Below are positions 1-8,838 of a stretch of 64,000 nt of DNA, piece after piece; position 1 is the stretch's first letter, and the number at the start of each line of letters is the position of its first letter. A model generated the notes under the pieces. That model made no database searches. It worked only from the letters and a program-made list of their open reading frames with translations, and had not been told where the DNA came from. The stretch comes from Flavobacterium sp. (GTDB lineage: Bacteria; Bacteroidota; Bacteroidia; Flavobacteriales; Flavobacteriaceae): positions 62,001 through 126,000 of the forward strand of contig JADKBW010000007.1 in NCBI GenBank assembly GCA_016714905.1, in the 5' to 3' direction. Both the position numbers and the translations under genes were made by a program.

Positions 1-554
1 TCATCAAAAGTAATTGAATCAAATTTCGTGGCAGAGGCATCTTTTTCTGGGTCTGAAGTGTAAATTCCATCCACACGCGTTCCTTTCAAAATAACATCAG
101 CATGAATTTCAACACCTCTTAAAACAGCAGCGGTATCCGTGGTGAAATACGGATTACCAGTTCCGGCTCCGAAAATTACAATTCGACCTTTTTCAAGGTG
201 ACGAACCGCTCTTCGTTTGATGTATGGTTCCGCAATCGCTTCAATTTTTAAGGCAGTTTGCAAACGAGTCAACATGCCATGATCTTCTAAAGCACCTTGC
301 AATGCCATGCCGTTAATTACCGTTGCGAGCATTCCCATGTAATCGCCTTGAACACGATCCATTCCGTTACTTGCACCTGAAACTCCTCTAAAAATATTTC
401 CGCCTCCTATAACAATAGCGATTTCTACACCTTTGTCATGAATTTGTTTTATCTCTTCAGCATATTCGTCCAAACGCGCTGGGTCAATTCCATATTGTCG
501 GTTGCCCATCAATGCTTCACCGCTTAATTTTAGAAGAATTCTTTTGTATTTCAT
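1..554 (-). CDS. pyrH: UMP kinase (uridylate kinase), 3' end outside window
   Basis: Phosphorylates UMP to UDP in pyrimidine nucleotide synthesis; cytosolic hexamer of the amino-acid-kinase fold. The 184 visible residues begin MKYKRILLKLSGEAL, the family's N-terminal phosphate-binding strand, followed by GGGNIFRG (about residues 50-57), the family signature. The GTGNPYFTTDTAA stretch (131-143) is the UMP/ATP-site region. Family members are about 235 aa, so roughly 50 C-terminal residues lie beyond base 1. The ATG at 554-552 is chosen because the protein starts at the usual place and a TATATTTG box lies just upstream. Normal codon use, no damage seen. Confidence 0.96.
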   Translation of the reverse strand, partial: MKYKRILLKLSGEALMGNRQYGIDPARLDEYAEEIKQIHDKGVEIAIVIGGGNIFRGVSGASNGMDRVQGDYMGMLATVINGMALQGALEDHGMLTRLQTALKIEAIAEPYIKRRAVRHLEKGRIVIFGAGTGNPYFTTDTAAVLRGVEIHADVILKGTRVDGIYTSDPEKDASATKFDSITFD

Positions 555-576
555 TACTTTGTTTTAAAGAGTTGTG

Positions 577-584
577 CAAATATA
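577..584 (-). promoter_or_regulatory. -7 promoter box (TATATTTG) for pyrH
   Basis: On the minus strand the sequence matches the Bacteroidota housekeeping -7 consensus TAnnTTTG and lies 22 bases upstream of the pyrH ATG. No clear -33 TTG element was picked out. Confidence 0.55.
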
Positions 585-695
585 GTTATATTCTTTTTTT
601 ATGAAATAGTCTATCTAAAAAAAAGGGAAGGTAATTCACGGGCATAATTTTTAGAATAGGTGATGAATGTCACCCAAACGCAAATGATTAATCCT

Positions 696-703
696 TAAAT
701 TTG
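696..703 (+). promoter_or_regulatory. -7 promoter box (TAAATTTG) for the thioredoxin-fold gene
   Basis: Exact TAnnTTTG match 20 bases upstream of the ATG at 724, giving a very short leader. Confidence 0.5.
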
Positions 704-723
704 CATTAATAAATACTCAGATT

Positions 724-1347
724 ATGAAAGTTGCCGTAGCCCAAGGACTCGTAAATAGTCATTCTTATCTTCAATATCGATCATTAGTAACTTCTTTGTT
801 AGCAAATGGAAAAGTAACTGGGAACGAACAATCACAAGATTTAGTTCATTACACCGAATTGAATGAAGCCCGAATGAATCGCCTCGATAAGAAAATGGTG
901 ATTACAGAAGAAAATATTCAAAGGCTTTTAACCTTAAAAAGAAAATATATTTGGTTGGTTTTGTCAGAAGGTTGGTGTGGTGATGCGGCGCAAATTTTGC
1001 CGATTATTAATAAAATGGATTCTATTTCTCAACATATTGAACTAAAGATAGCATTCCGCGATGAGCATGAAGCGCTCATGAATTTATTTCTTACCAATGG
1101 AAGTAAAGCAATTCCTAAACTAATTGTTTTAGATAAGAATTCAGAAGCCGTATTAGGGAATTGGGGACCAAGACCGAAAGGCGCAACCAATCTTATCAAA
1201 AGCTACAAGCAGCAATACGGCGTGGTAGACGAAACGGCAAAAACAGAATTGCAATTGTGGTATTTACACGATAAAGGAATAAGCACACAAAATGAAATCG
1301 TGGAACTTATGTTGCAATGCGAACAATTGAATCATCAAACGATGTAA
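724..1347 (+). CDS. thioredoxin family protein with a single active-site cysteine
   Basis: A 207-residue protein with a thioredoxin-like core at about 55-165. The usual WCxxC redox site reads W84-C85-G86-D87-A88, so only the first cysteine remains; the cis-proline region is KAIPKL (about 128-133). This WCGD form is common in a Bacteroidota thioredoxin subfamily whose role is unclear; thiol-disulfide exchange by a monothiol mechanism is inference. No signal peptide, so probably cytosolic. Its 3' end overlaps the convergent truB by 41 bp. A TAAATTTG box sits at 696-703. Confidence 0.8.
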   Translation: MKVAVAQGLVNSHSYLQYRSLVTSLLANGKVTGNEQSQDLVHYTELNEARMNRLDKKMVITEENIQRLLTLKRKYIWLVLSEGWCGDAAQILPIINKMDSISQHIELKIAFRDEHEALMNLFLTNGSKAIPKLIVLDKNSEAVLGNWGPRPKGATNLIKSYKQQYGVVDETAKTELQLWYLHDKGISTQNEIVELMLQCEQLNHQTM

Positions 1348-2005
1348 TGTCCAAAGCATCCTTTACATCATAATCCCCAATTTTAGTTCGACGCAAGGCA
1401 ATCAAATGTGCGCCCGAATGTAATGCTTTTCCAAAATCAAAAGCTAAGGAACGAATGTAAGTTCCTTTGCTGCAAACGACTCTAAAGTCAACTTCTGGCA
1501 AAGCAATTCGAGTGATTTCAAATTCGTGAATCGTGGTTTTTCGAAAGGCAATCTCAACTGTTTCTCCAGCTCGTGCATGATCGTAAAGTCGAACGCCATC
1601 TTTTTTTATGGCGGAGAAAATAGGTGGTTTTTGATTTATTTCTCCTAAAAACTGCGGAATAGTTTCCTGTATCAAATCATCAGTAATATGAGATGTTGGA
1701 TAAGTTTGATCGATTTCAGTTTCTAAATCATAGGATGGTGTCGTAGCGCCAATATAAAAAGTTCCCGTATATTCTTTGGCCTGACCTTGTAATTCTTCAA
1801 TTCTTTTGGTGAATTTTCCTGTGCAGACTAACAAAAGTCCCGTTGCGAGAGGATCGAGTGTGCCGGCATGACCAATTTTGATTTTCTTCAAACCCAATTT
1901 ACTTTTCAAAATCCATTTCATTTTATTGACCGCTTGAAAGGAAGTCCAATGCAGCGATTTGTCTATCAATAAAATTTGTCCGTTTTGAAAATCTTCTGCC
2001 GTCAT
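1307..2005 (-). CDS. truB: tRNA pseudouridine(55) synthase TruB
   Basis: Makes pseudouridine-55 in the T-loop of tRNAs. The catalytic motif GHAGTLDPLATGLL is at about 45-58, with D51 as the nucleophile, and KGTYIRSLAFDFG later in the chain is the second conserved TruB block. At 232 aa it is of the short type without a PUA domain, as is usual in Bacteroidota. Its ATG shares one base with the uppP stop (TAATG), so the two are translationally coupled in a uppP-truB operon. Its 3' end overlaps the convergent thioredoxin-fold gene. Confidence 0.95.
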   Translation of the reverse strand: MTAEDFQNGQILLIDKSLHWTSFQAVNKMKWILKSKLGLKKIKIGHAGTLDPLATGLLLVCTGKFTKRIEELQGQAKEYTGTFYIGATTPSYDLETEIDQTYPTSHITDDLIQETIPQFLGEINQKPPIFSAIKKDGVRLYDHARAGETVEIAFRKTTIHEFEITRIALPEVDFRVVCSKGTYIRSLAFDFGKALHSGAHLIALRRTKIGDYDVKDALDITSFDDSIVRIAT

Positions 2006-2790
2006 TAAATTACACTCAAAGGATGGATAAAGAAATGAATCAGCAATAAAGCAGCGCCTAAAACAATCCGATAATAACCAAAAACCTTAAAACCGTGTTT
2101 CGTCAGAAATCCAATAAAACTTTTGATGGCCAATAAGGCAACAACAAAGGCAACGACATTTCCGATAATCAATAAATTAATTTGATCATCAGTCAATACA
2201 TAACCATCTTTATAAAAGTCGTAACATTTTTTTACTGTTGCACCTAACATCGTCGGAACCGCCAAAAAGAAGGAGAATTCAGCTGCCGCAGTTCGCGATA
2301 GATTTTGCGACATGCCGCCTACAATGCTGGCGCCACTTCTAGAAATCCCAGGAATCATAGCCAAACATTGAAATAGTCCAATCTTAAATCCTTTTGCATA
2401 GGTAACTTCGACATTTTCTGAATTCCCAAACCAGTCGTCAACTTTGAGCAAGACAATTCCACCTAATAACAACGATACCGCCACGGTGACTGGGTTTTCT
2501 AACAATGCGTCGATTTTCTTACTGAAAAGCAATCCTAAAACCACCGCGGGAATAAAAGCCACGAGCAATTTAAAGTAAAATTCTATCGTTTGAAAAAAAC
2601 GTTTGAAATACAAAACCACAACCGACAAGATGGCTCCTAATTGAATAACAATCGTAAACAATTTGGTAAACTCATCATGTTCAATTCCGAAGTAAGTGCT
2701 GCCAAGAATCAAATGGCCTGTAGAAGAAACTGGTAAAAACTCAGTAATGCCTTCGATGATGGCGAGAATAATAGATTGAAGTATATTCAT
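2005..2790 (-). CDS. uppP: undecaprenyl-diphosphate phosphatase UppP/BacA
   Basis: Integral membrane enzyme that dephosphorylates undecaprenyl pyrophosphate to recycle the lipid carrier of cell-wall synthesis. Both family signatures are present: EGITEFLPVSSTGHL near the N-terminus (13-27) and PGISRSGASI (147-156) with the catalytic arginine. There are 261 residues and about eight hydrophobic segments, as expected. It is the middle gene of the minus-strand run ftsX, DUF3098, uppP, truB. Confidence 0.96.
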   Translation of the reverse strand: MNILQSIILAIIEGITEFLPVSSTGHLILGSTYFGIEHDEFTKLFTIVIQLGAILSVVVLYFKRFFQTIEFYFKLLVAFIPAVVLGLLFSKKIDALLENPVTVAVSLLLGGIVLLKVDDWFGNSENVEVTYAKGFKIGLFQCLAMIPGISRSGASIVGGMSQNLSRTAAAEFSFFLAVPTMLGATVKKCYDFYKDGYVLTDDQINLLIIGNVVAFVVALLAIKSFIGFLTKHGFKVFGYYRIVLGAALLLIHFFIHPLSVI

Positions 2791-2860
2791 GGAAATGAAT
2801 GAAATTAATATAAAAGAAGCGCGCTAGTTCTAGCGAAAAATGCAATTTATGCTGAGAAAT

Positions 2861-3109
2861 CTAATTGTCTTTTTTCGGGTTCTTTACAATCGAATAAATC
2901 GTAATCCCAAAGCCAATCAAGACCAACGTGGGTGCCAATCGTATTCTTTGAAAATTAAAGACAGCTTCGTTAAATACTTTTGGATCATCGCTACCACCGC
3001 CAGACATCAAGACAAATCCAATGGTAATAACTGCAATTCCAATTAATAAAATTTTATAATTGACTTTCTCAAAAAGGAATTCTTGTTTTTCTTGTTCGTT
3101 GTCTTTCAT
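2861..3109 (-). CDS. DUF3098 small membrane protein
   Basis: An 82-residue protein with two hydrophobic segments (about 18-38 and 58-76) separated by a short polar loop containing GGGSDDPKVFN. This matches the DUF3098 family, found in Bacteroidota between ftsX and uppP; its function is unknown. It lies 27 bp downstream of ftsX on the same strand and is probably co-transcribed. A role with FtsX or in envelope growth is suggested only by this conserved position. Confidence 0.8.
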   Translation of the reverse strand: MKDNEQEKQEFLFEKVNYKILLIGIAVITIGFVLMSGGGSDDPKVFNEAVFNFQRIRLAPTLVLIGFGITIYSIVKNPKKDN

Positions 3110-3136
3110 ATTCTTAAAATCTAACTGTCTTGCAAT

Positions 3137-4011
3137 CTAATACAAATCGTCTGTTCGTAAATTCAAATATTTCTGTGTCGCAAAAAACGTGCTCACCCAA
3201 GTAATCAAAATGCCCACGACTAAAACGCCTAACAATATGGCAGCAACCATCAACTGATCCGCTAATATATTCAAACTCGGCCAACTATTGTCAATGTAAA
3301 TCAGCGTTCCAATCAAAGCGATAATGGCCAACACTGCGCCAATCACACCCAATCGGATGCTGCGCCAAATAAACGGTTTTCGTATAAACGATTTCGTCGC
3401 GCCCACCATTTGCATCGTCTTGATGATAAAACGATTGGAATAAATAGCCAAACGCATCGAGCTGTTAATCAACAACACCGCAATCAAAGCCAAAATGCCG
3501 CTGATTATCAAAATCCACATGCTCACTTTCTTAATGTTGTCATTCACCAAACTCACCAATTGCTTGTCGTAAACGATGTCAGCAATCATGTCATTCGCCA
3601 AAAATCGACTTTCAATTTTTCGGATATTTTCGGTGTCAATAAAGTCTGCTTTCAAATGAATGTCATAGGAGTTCTGCAACGGATTCGCACCCAAAAGGTC
3701 ATAAAATCCTCGCCAATAATGTCTGTGTGCATTTTCGCGGCTTGTTCTTTCGTCACATAATCACTCGATTTGACAAACTTCGCTGCTTTCAGTTCTTGTC
3801 CAAAAGCCACCATCGTGCTATCTGTAGCTTCGTTTTTGAAGAAAACAGTCATCACAATTTCTTCTTTAAAATCGTCCGACAATTTCTTAGAATTAATCAC
3901 GAAAAAACCTAAAATACCCAAAAGAAAAAGTACCAAAAACATACTCAGTACCACAGAAAAATAAGAAGAAATAAGCCGACGCTTTTGAAATTTTTCGAAT
4001 GAAGAACTCAT
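3137..4011 (-). CDS. ftsX: cell division protein FtsX (one frameshift in the sequence)
   Basis: Permease-like partner of FtsE; the pair regulates cell-wall hydrolases at the septum. The first frame (from 4011) has an N-terminal tail, a membrane segment (about 19-40) and the start of the periplasmic domain. The second frame continues with the rest of that domain and three further membrane segments and ends at 3137. The frames join at an A4 run (3693-3696 on +): one extra base would give GEDFMTFLGANPLQNSYD without a break. Corrected length is about 291 aa, normal for the family. The single homopolymer lesion in a conserved gene points to a sequencing error. Confidence 0.88.
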
Positions 4012-4079
4012 AAATGATAGTAATTATGGCGTAAAAATAATAAAGAAATTCTTTAATCATAGTTTATAACGAGCAAAGT

Positions 4080-4109
4080 TTTGACTTTCGTACAATAAAC
4101 GTAAATTTG
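4080..4109 (+). promoter_or_regulatory. promoter for leuS: TTTG, 18 bp, TAAATTTG
   Basis: A -33-like TTTG at 4080-4083 is followed after 18 bp by TAAATTTG at 4102-4109. Together they match the Flavobacterium consensus TTG-N17-23-TAnnTTTG. The predicted leader to the leuS ATG is about 255 nt. Confidence 0.6.
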
Positions 4110-4120
4110 CCCTCAGTTTT

Positions 4121-4224
4121 TAGGAGCACAACAATTGTTTTCCTTACAACAGTCGTCCCGCTTTTCGCTGCAATCTTTTGTGCCGAACGCCGTCACAAAA
4201 GGATTTCCGCTACAATCGGGGCTA
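4121..4224 (+). repeat. dispersed hairpin repeat, copy a (leuS leader)
   Basis: Begins TAGGAGC, contains CAATCTTTTGTGCCGAACG and its complement-like CGTCACAAAAGGATT, and ends CCGCTACAATCGGGGCTA. It shares its ends and inner ATCTTTT/AAAAGGAT stem with copies at 9545, 12291, 27968, 31733, 42775 and 52221. It lies between the leuS promoter and start codon, in leuS orientation. The following 4225-4371 holds low-complexity stretches (TTTGCGCCTCTGCGTCTTTG, repeated CTCAGCAA) and no recognised gene. Confidence 0.7.
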
Positions 4225-4371
4225 ATTTTTGAACGTATTTTGCTACCATCAAGTATCCAAGATTCGCCAACAAAACAACATCACACTCGCTTTGCGCCTC
4301 TGCGTCTTTGTGAGCAATTAAATAATCAAAAACTCAGCAACTCAGTTTCTCAGCAACTCAGTCACTTCAAT

Positions 4372-7224
4372 ATGAAATACAATCCAAACCAAATAGAAGC
4401 CAAATGGCAAAAATACTGGGCCGATAACCAAACCTTCGCCGCCAGCAACGCATCGGATAAGCCTAAATATTACGTACTCGATATGTTTCCTTATCCATCT
4501 GGAGCAGGTTTGCACGTTGGACATCCGCTAGGTTATATCGCGTCCGATATTTATGCACGATTCAAACGCCACCAAGGTTTCAACGTGTTGCATCCGCAAG
4601 GTTACGACAGTTTTGGTTTGCCAGCAGAACAATACGCCATCCAAACTGGGCAACATCCGGATAAAACAACCAAAGAAAATATCGCGCGCTACCGCGAACA
4701 ACTCGATAAAATTGGTTTTTCTTTCGATTGGAGTCGAGAAGTGCGAACCTCCAACGCCGATTATTACAAACACACGCAATGGATTTTCATTCAATTGTTC
4801 AATTCCTGGTATAACAAAACCGCCGATCAAGCCGAAGATATTTCGACACTAGTTGCCGAATTCGAACAAAACGGAAACGCCAACGTCAATGCGGTTTGCG
4901 ACGACAACATCGAGGCATTTTCAGCAGCAGCATGGAACGCTTTTTCATCAGAACAACAACAAAAAATACTATTGCAATACCGTTTAACTTACTTGGCGGA
5001 AACCGAAGTCAATTGGTGTCCAGCACTCGGCACTGTGCTCGCCAACGACGAAATCGTCAATGGAGTTTCCGAACGTGGCGGTCACCCGGTCATCCGTAAA
5101 AAAATGACCCAATGGAGCATGCGCATTTCAGCCTATGCGGAACGTTTGCTACAAGGTTTAGACACCATCGATTGGAGCGAAAGCATCAAAGAAAGCCAAC
5201 GCAACTGGATTGGAAAATCCGTGGGAGCCATGGTAACTTTCAACCTACAACCTACAACCTACAACCCACAACCTGGAGCTATCGAAGTTTTCACCACGCG
5301 TCCTGATACGATTTTTGGAGTGACTTTCATGACGTTAGCGCCCGAACACGAATTGGTCGCTCAAATCACAACAGCCGAACAAAAAGCTACCGTTGAAGCC
5401 TATATCGAAAAAACAGCCAAACGCTCCGAACGTGAACGAATGGCAGATGTCAAAACGATTTCTGGGGTTTTCACCGGAGCGTATGCCGAACATCCGTTTA
5501 CCAAAGAACCGATTCCAGTTTGGATTGGCGATTACGTTTTGGCGGGTTATGGAACAGGCGCTGTAATGGCGGTTCCTTGTGGCGACGAACGCGATTATGC
5601 TTTTGCGAATTTCTTTAAAGGTGAAAATGGCATGCCAGCAATAAAAAATATTTTTGCCAATGTCGATATATCTCAGGAAGCTTTTGGTTCGAAAGACAAT
5701 GTAGAAATTGCAAATTCGGATTTCCTAAACGGACTCAATTACAAAGAAGCGACGAAGAAAGTCATCATCGAACTCGAAAAAATAAACCAAGGCAAAGGCA
5801 AAACCAACTACCGTTTACGCGACGCCGTATTTTCAAGGCAGCGCTATTGGGGCGAACCTTTCCCAGTTTATTACGTCAATGGTTTGCCACAAATGATCGA
5901 TGCGAAGCATTTACCGATTGTATTGCCAGAAGTTGAAAAATATTTACCGACAGAAGACGGTCAACCGCCATTAGGAAATGCAACGACTTGGGCTTGGGAC
6001 AGTGTTCAGTGTTCAGTAGTTAGTAATCAGTTGATAGATCATAAAACTGTATTCCCTTTAGAGCTTAACACCATGCCAGGTTGGGCGGGAAGTTCGTGGT
6101 ACTGGATGCGTTATATGGATGCACACAACGAAACCGAATTTGCTAGCCAAGCTGCGCTAGATTATTGGCAAAACGTAGATTTGTATATCGGCGGATCCGA
6201 ACACGCGACGGGACATTTATTGTATTCGCGGTTCTGGAATAAATTTCTCAAAGACAAAGGATTTGCCCCGACGGAGGAGCCGTTTAAAAAGTTAATCAAT
6301 CAGGGAATGATTTTGGGGATGAGTGCTTTTGTGTATCGCAGCGAAGATTCTAAAAAGTTATATTCAAAAGGAATGGTTCAAAATGAGATTGTTCACCCAA
6401 TCCACGTTGATTTAGCTGTGATCAATGATATGACTAATGAATTAGATATCGAAAAATTCAAATCACATCCATTATATTCTGATTACAAAGACGCCGAATT
6501 CATTTTGGAAAACGGTAAATATATTGTCGGGCGTGAAGTCGAAAAAATGTCCAAATCGAAATACAACGTAGTCAATCCCGACGACATTTGCAACGAATAC
6601 GGTGCTGACACTTTAAGATTATACGAAATGTTTCTCGGTCCACTCGAGCAAGCCAAACCATGGAATACGGCTGGAATTACAGGCGTTTTCGGATTTCTAA
6701 AGAAATTGTGGCGTTTGTATTTTGATGACAATGGTTTGATTGTTACGAACAACGAACCTTCTAAAGACAGTTTGAAAACTTTGCATAAAACGATTAAGAA
6801 AGTAGGAGAGGACATCACCAACTTTTCGTTCAATACTTCAGTGAGTCAGTTTATGATTTGCGTCAATGAATTGTCGACGCAAAATTGTCATGAGCGTGCG
6901 ATACTCGAACCATTAGCCGTTTTGATTTCACCTTATGCGCCACATATTGCTGAAGAATTGTGGAGTCAATTAGGAAATTCGGGTTCGATATCTACCGTCG
7001 CATTTCCAGAATTTGATGCCAAGCATTTGGTGGAAAGCAGCAAAGAATATCCGGTTTCTTTTAATGGAAAAATGCGATTTACGTTGGAGTTGCCACTCGA
7101 TCTAACCGCAGCACAAATTGAAGAAATTGTCATGAAAGACGAGCGCACGATCAAACAATTGGAAGGCAGAACGCCGAACAAAGTGATTATCGTTCCAGGA
7201 AAGATTATTAATCTCGTCGGGTAA
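4372..7224 (+). CDS. leuS: leucyl-tRNA synthetase
   Basis: Class I synthetase charging tRNA-Leu, 950 aa. The HIGH motif is HVGH (48-51) and KMSKS is at 725-729; the CP1 editing domain carries the TRPDTIFGVTF block just after 305. The start is the ATG giving MKYNPNQIEAKWQKYW; upstream in-frame codons come from repeat DNA and match no synthetase. Odd: codons at about 5237-5278 encode QPTTYNPQPG from a simple repeat (CAACCTACAACCTACAACC), and codons near 6001-6040 come from an AGTGTTCAGTGTTCAG repeat. Both resemble intergenic repeats of this genome but stay in frame. Confidence 0.97.
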   Translation: MKYNPNQIEAKWQKYWADNQTFAASNASDKPKYYVLDMFPYPSGAGLHVGHPLGYIASDIYARFKRHQGFNVLHPQGYDSFGLPAEQYAIQTGQHPDKTTKENIARYREQLDKIGFSFDWSREVRTSNADYYKHTQWIFIQLFNSWYNKTADQAEDISTLVAEFEQNGNANVNAVCDDNIEAFSAAAWNAFSSEQQQKILLQYRLTYLAETEVNWCPALGTVLANDEIVNGVSERGGHPVIRKKMTQWSMRISAYAERLLQGLDTIDWSESIKESQRNWIGKSVGAMVTFNLQPTTYNPQPGAIEVFTTRPDTIFGVTFMTLAPEHELVAQITTAEQKATVEAYIEKTAKRSERERMADVKTISGVFTGAYAEHPFTKEPIPVWIGDYVLAGYGTGAVMAVPCGDERDYAFANFFKGENGMPAIKNIFANVDISQEAFGSKDNVEIANSDFLNGLNYKEATKKVIIELEKINQGKGKTNYRLRDAVFSRQRYWGEPFPVYYVNGLPQMIDAKHLPIVLPEVEKYLPTEDGQPPLGNATTWAWDSVQCSVVSNQLIDHKTVFPLELNTMPGWAGSSWYWMRYMDAHNETEFASQAALDYWQNVDLYIGGSEHATGHLLYSRFWNKFLKDKGFAPTEEPFKKLINQGMILGMSAFVYRSEDSKKLYSKGMVQNEIVHPIHVDLAVINDMTNELDIEKFKSHPLYSDYKDAEFILENGKYIVGREVEKMSKSKYNVVNPDDICNEYGADTLRLYEMFLGPLEQAKPWNTAGITGVFGFLKKLWRLYFDDNGLIVTNNEPSKDSLKTLHKTIKKVGEDITNFSFNTSVSQFMICVNELSTQNCHERAILEPLAVLISPYAPHIAEELWSQLGNSGSISTVAFPEFDAKHLVESSKEYPVSFNGKMRFTLELPLDLTAAQIEEIVMKDERTIKQLEGRTPNKVIIVPGKIINLVG

Positions 7225-7360
7225 ATAAACTTTGTGTCTTTGTGTCTTTGCGGCAAAAATTTCATGACAAAATAACACGAATGTTAACGCAAAGCAAATT
7301 GGCTTGTAAATTGACAGGCAATTTGTACTTTTAAATTTTAAAACTAAAAAACAAAAAATT

Positions 7361-8032
7361 ATGTATTTGATATTAGCAGGTTTAATCATGTTAGTGAGTT
7401 GGTTGGTGAGCAATCGACTGAAAAACAAATTCGAATTGTATTCTAAATTGCACTTGCAAAATGGCATGTCTGGAAGAGAAATTGCAGAGAAAATGTTGGC
7501 CGATCATGGGATTCGTGATGTAAAAGTGATTTCTGTAGAAGGTCAATTGACCGATCACTACAATCCAGCGGACAAGACAGTCAATTTGAGTGAAGCGGTT
7601 TATAACCAAAGAAATGCGGCTGCTGCAGCAGTTGCGGCGCACGAATGTGGTCACGCGGTGCAACATGCTACGGCTTATAGTTGGCTGGAAATGCGTTCGA
7701 AATTGGTTCCGGTGGTTTCTGTCGCTTCCAATTATGTACAATGGATTTTGATCGGTGGAATTTTGATGATTAAAACCTTCCCGCAATTGTTGTTGATTGG
7801 AATTATCATTTTTGCTGCCACAACATTATTCTCTATAATTACTTTACCAGTAGAATACGATGCGAGTAACAGAGCTTTAGCTTGGTTAGAAAACAAACAA
7901 ATGTTGAATCGCGAAGAACAAGCTGGCGCTAAAGATGCTTTGAAATGGGCGGCCAGAACGTATGTGGTTGCTGCTATTGGTTCGATTGCGACGCTGTTGT
8001 ATTACGTGATGATTTATATGAATAGAAGATAA
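7361..8032 (+). CDS. neutral zinc metallopeptidase, YugP family membrane protein
   Basis: A 223-residue membrane protein. It has an N-terminal hydrophobic segment (1-17), the zinc motif H94-E95-C96-G97-H98 within AAAVAAHECGHAVQHA, then hydrophobic stretches at about 124-168 and 200-220. This layout fits the YugP family (putative membrane zinc metallopeptidase, DUF2268-like naming varies). Substrate is unknown. It stands alone between leuS and a DUF4112 gene. The start ATG is well placed, with no alternative needed. Confidence 0.85.
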   Translation: MYLILAGLIMLVSWLVSNRLKNKFELYSKLHLQNGMSGREIAEKMLADHGIRDVKVISVEGQLTDHYNPADKTVNLSEAVYNQRNAAAAAVAAHECGHAVQHATAYSWLEMRSKLVPVVSVASNYVQWILIGGILMIKTFPQLLLIGIIIFAATTLFSIITLPVEYDASNRALAWLENKQMLNREEQAGAKDALKWAARTYVVAAIGSIATLLYYVMIYMNRR

Positions 8033-8040
8033 AAGGTTAA

Positions 8041-8106
8041 TAATCATTATTTGAAATTCCAAATTCCAAAAGCATGCAATTGGAATTTGGTTTTTTTTTA
8101 TTTCGA
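8041..8106. repeat. AATTCCAA / TTGGAATT inverted repeat downstream of the metallopeptidase
   Basis: GAAATTCCAAATTCCAA, a short loop and TTGGAATTTGG followed by a T run form a terminator-like hairpin. Related copies occur at 8770-8840, 40153-40212 and 55454-55496. Confidence 0.6.
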
Positions 8107-8227
8107 ATTGTCGTTTTAATATTGGGGTTTGGGATTTGTTTCCTTCAAACAGTAATTATGTAGTTATTTTCGATAATTGTAAAATACGATTTGGGGAGGC
8201 AATCTCTAATTTTACCGACAAAATAGC

Positions 8228-8719
8228 ATGATGAATGCACTAAAAATGAAGGAACCGAAAGCACAGCAAAACAAAGTAATCAGTAATTTGGATTCATTGG
8301 CAAAATTGATGGATTCTCAATTCCAGATTCCAAGCACCAAAATTAGATTTGGCCTGGATGCTTTAATAGGACTTATTCCCGGCGTCGGAGATTTTGCTGG
8401 ATTCGTAGTCTCGGGTTATATGATTGTGGTTTTAGCAAGCAATGGTGCGAGTGGTTTTGTAATAGCTAGAATATCACTAAATATTTTGATTGATGCAATA
8501 ATTGGATCGATTCCGTTTCTGGGAGATATTTTTGACTTGGCGTTTAAAGCAAACGAACGAAATATGAAACTCGTGCATGAACATTATAAAGAGGGCAGAC
8601 ATCAAGGCGGCGCATGGAAAGTCGTGCTGCCTGTTTTGTTTTTTCTTTTTCTCTTAATTATAGGTATTGCTTGGATAGCCTACAGTATGGTAATGTGGCT
8701 ACTACATTTTATTTTTTAA
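8228..8719 (+). CDS. DUF4112 domain-containing membrane protein
   Basis: A 163-residue protein matching DUF4112: LDSLAKLMDSQFQIP, then two related hydrophobic hairpins (DALIGLIPGVGDFAGF and DAIIGSIPFLGDIFDLAF), and a basic segment with KANERNMKLVHEHY. A final hydrophobic segment is at about 140-162. Function is unknown; membrane location is inferred from the hydrophobic segments. ATG at 8228 or 8231 are equally possible. It is monocistronic, ending in a TTGGAATT repeat hairpin. Confidence 0.8.
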   Translation: MMNALKMKEPKAQQNKVISNLDSLAKLMDSQFQIPSTKIRFGLDALIGLIPGVGDFAGFVVSGYMIVVLASNGASGFVIARISLNILIDAIIGSIPFLGDIFDLAFKANERNMKLVHEHYKEGRHQGGAWKVVLPVLFFLFLLIIGIAWIAYSMVMWLLHFIF

Positions 8720-8765
8720 ACTGCAACCAGATTTGTCTATTGGTCTGCTGATCCAACTATAAAGG

Positions 8766-8838
8766 GTTAATATTCAATATTTAAAATTCCAAAGTCCAAT
8801 GTCATTCAATTGGAATTTGGAATTTTTTTATTGGAATT
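8766..8838. repeat. AATTCCAA / TTGGAATT inverted repeat between DUF4112 gene and lrp
   Basis: AAAATTCCAAAGTCCAATG and AATTGGAATTTGGAATTTTTTT pair to give a hairpin followed by T7. It lies between the convergent DUF4112 gene and lrp, where it could terminate both. Confidence 0.6.

Noticed and set aside
1307..1347. Overlap of thioredoxin-fold gene and truB as an antisense regulatory device
   Set aside because: Convergent overlaps of a few tens of bases are common in compact genomes; nothing else supports regulation.
4135..4371. N-terminal extension of LeuRS (79 residues)
   Set aside because: It translates repeat copy a and low-complexity spacer; the family N-terminus starts at 4372.
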